In this document: positions 62,901 through 64,000 of the stretch, piece after piece | Numbering within the stretch: the stretch's first letter is position 1 | Layout: every line of letters begins with the position of its first letter | DNA from: Bacteroidota bacterium | Lineage (GTDB): Bacteria > Bacteroidota > Bacteroidia > Flavobacteriales_D > Crocinitomicaceae | DNA length: 64,000 bases | Assembly: GCA_030148165.1 (NCBI GenBank) | Contig: JASBTZ010000003.1 | Coordinates: 1,240,001-1,304,000, forward strand | Direction of reading: 5' to 3' | Position numbers and translations under genes: made by a program | Notes under the pieces: model-generated | Database searches by the model: none | What the model saw: only the letters and a program-made list of their open reading frames with translations | What the model was told of the DNA's origin: nothing

Positions 62901-64000
62901 ATGCCGAATTACACGGAAGACGATTTAGCGAAAGATCTCGAGAAGAAGGAGTACAAATTCGGATTCACAACGAACATTGAATCGGACCGTGCTCCTAAAG
63001 GTCTTAATGAAGATATAATCAGGTTTATTTCAGCCAAAAAAAATGAACCTGAATGGCTATTGGAGTATCGTTTAAATGCTTTTAAAGTATGGTCTGAGAT
63101 GACCGAGCCCGAATGGGCACACATTACTTACGAGAAGCCGGATTTCCAGGACATAACCTATTATGCTGCCCCAAAGCAAACGAAGAAATATGAAAGCTGG
63201 GACGATGTTGATCCAGAGATGAAAGAGACCATGGCTAAGCTTGGAATCTCTCTTGAGGAACAAAAGCGTTTAACCGGTGTTGCGGTGGATTTTGTCATGG
63301 ACTCAGTATCGGTGGCAACATCGTTCAAAGAGAAACTCAAAGAATTAGGAATCATTTTCTGTTCTTTTTCTGAGGCAGTTCAGGATTACCCGGAACTTGT
63401 TCGGGAACATATGGGAACTGTTGTTCCAACTACAGATAATTTCTATGCGGCGCTGAACTCAGCAGTGTTTACAGATGGTTCATTTTGTTATATACCGAAA
63501 GGTGTTAGATGTCCAATGGAGCTTTCGACTTATTTCCGTATCAATGAAGCAGGAACAGGTCAATTTGAGCGTACGCTGGTTGTAGCCGATGAAGGAGCCT
63601 ACGTTTCATACCTCGAAGGCTGTACAGCACCTCAGCGGGATGAGCATCAATTGCATGCAGCTGTGGTTGAATTAATCGCGAAAGACAATGCAGAAATTAA
63701 ATATTCGACTGTACAGAACTGGTATCCTGGAGACGAAGAAGGGAAAGGTGGTGTTTACAATTTTGTGACCAAACGTGGAATATGTGGTACGAATTCGAAA
63801 ATATCGTGGACGCAGGTGGAAACAGGATCTGCAATTACCTGGAAATACCCATCATGTATCCTCAAAGGGGATAACTCGATTGGTGAATTCTATTCTGTAG
63901 CCGTTACGAATAACATGCAGCAAGCAGACACAGGAACCAAAATGATCCACCTTGGTAAGAACACCAAAAGCACGATCATTTCCAAAGGAATCTCAGGCGG
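62901..64000 (+). CDS. sufB: Fe-S cluster assembly protein SufB (3' end outside window)
   Basis: The first 366 codons of SufB, a beta-helix scaffold protein of the SufBCD complex that builds Fe-S clusters. [22 protein letters not shown] start, GFFT-like [46 protein letters not shown] and [23 protein letters not shown] are characteristic. The frame is open to the window edge with no stop. sufC and sufD are expected to follow. Confidence 0.95.
   Translation, partial: MPNYTEDDLAKDLEKKEYKFGFTTNIESDRAPKGLNEDIIRFISAKKNEPEWLLEYRLNAFKVWSEMTEPEWAHITYEKPDFQDITYYAAPKQTKKYESWDDVDPEMKETMAKLGISLEEQKRLTGVAVDFVMDSVSVATSFKEKLKELGIIFCSFSEAVQDYPELVREHMGTVVPTTDNFYAALNSAVFTDGSFCYIPKGVRCPMELSTYFRINEAGTGQFERTLVVADEGAYVSYLEGCTAPQRDEHQLHAAVVELIAKDNAEIKYSTVQNWYPGDEEGKGGVYNFVTKRGICGTNSKISWTQVETGSAITWKYPSCILKGDNSIGEFYSVAVTNNMQQADTGTKMIHLGKNTKSTIISKGISG

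Noticed and set aside
63072-63355. Minus-strand ORFs at the window end
   Set aside because: They are antisense to sufB, whose protein sequence is unmistakable and whose frame runs off the edge.

Overview
The window looks like a chromosome segment of a Bacteroidota member, most likely order Flavobacteriales. Evidence: moderate-to-low GC, near absence of Shine-Dalgarno leaders, many -7 boxes of the form TAnnTTTG, a complete Bat (aerotolerance) operon, PorP/SprF proteins and three giant secreted proteins with type IX secretion (T9SS) type-B C-termini. A Crocinitomicaceae/Cryomorphaceae-like lineage is a guess from gene order and protein style; no rRNA is present to settle it. No tRNA, rRNA, CRISPR array, prophage or insertion sequence was seen. 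Genes are densely packed and no gene-free gap exceeds 300 bases.

Layout. 1-3280: end of a PorP/SprF gene, then a minus-strand housekeeping cluster hpt-adk-obg-PAP2 phosphatase-crcB. 3385-10566: purK, a 1425-residue propeller/PAS/SpoIIE sensor phosphatase, queD with an overlapping phosphodiesterase-like lipoprotein, and a small zinc-ribbon protein. 10673-19995: MoxR-DUF58-BatA-B-C-D-E operon plus rlmN. 20104-22537: small secreted protein, a T9SS-exported protein with a reelin-like N-terminal domain, and a terminator. 22638-26036: polyprenyl synthase, MORN-like lipoprotein, dnaG with a degenerate zinc site. 26037-30411: pdxJ, CBS protein, nadK, a cyclophilin-FKBP fusion and a DUF6089 protein. 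30548-36443: lysA, VOC protein, unknown protein, arsC-like, prfB (no frameshift), gcvH, VanZ-like, and two tandem TonB paralogues.

36493-45518 is a catabolic region. On the minus strand deoC is followed by a full aldehyde dehydrogenase and a truncated one; together the pair resembles a split ALDH16. A MORN-like protein and a threonine dehydrogenase follow. Divergently, hmgA and hpd (homogentisate route) and kynA (tryptophan dioxygenase) are on the plus strand. The hmgA promoter carries two palindromes 20 bp apart, a likely operator pair.

45543-48989: purE, a NamZ-type muramidase and an FtsX/LolE-type permease whose start regions overlap head to head. 49015-60745: a minus-strand surface-adhesin locus (small secreted protein, 1716-residue repeat protein, 1155-residue repeat protein, PorP/SprF, propeller/OmpA-like protein), which by family knowledge should act as adhesins plus their T9SS partners. 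60893-64000: LRR protein, ribF, and the start of a suf operon (A-type carrier, sufB running off the edge).

No single clearly unprecedented defence or metabolic system was found. The best leads are the split ALDH16/deoC operon, the hmgA tandem palindromes, the permease with an Ig-like insertion, the repeat-adhesin locus and the recurrent -7 boxes abutting start codons (likely leaderless transcripts).
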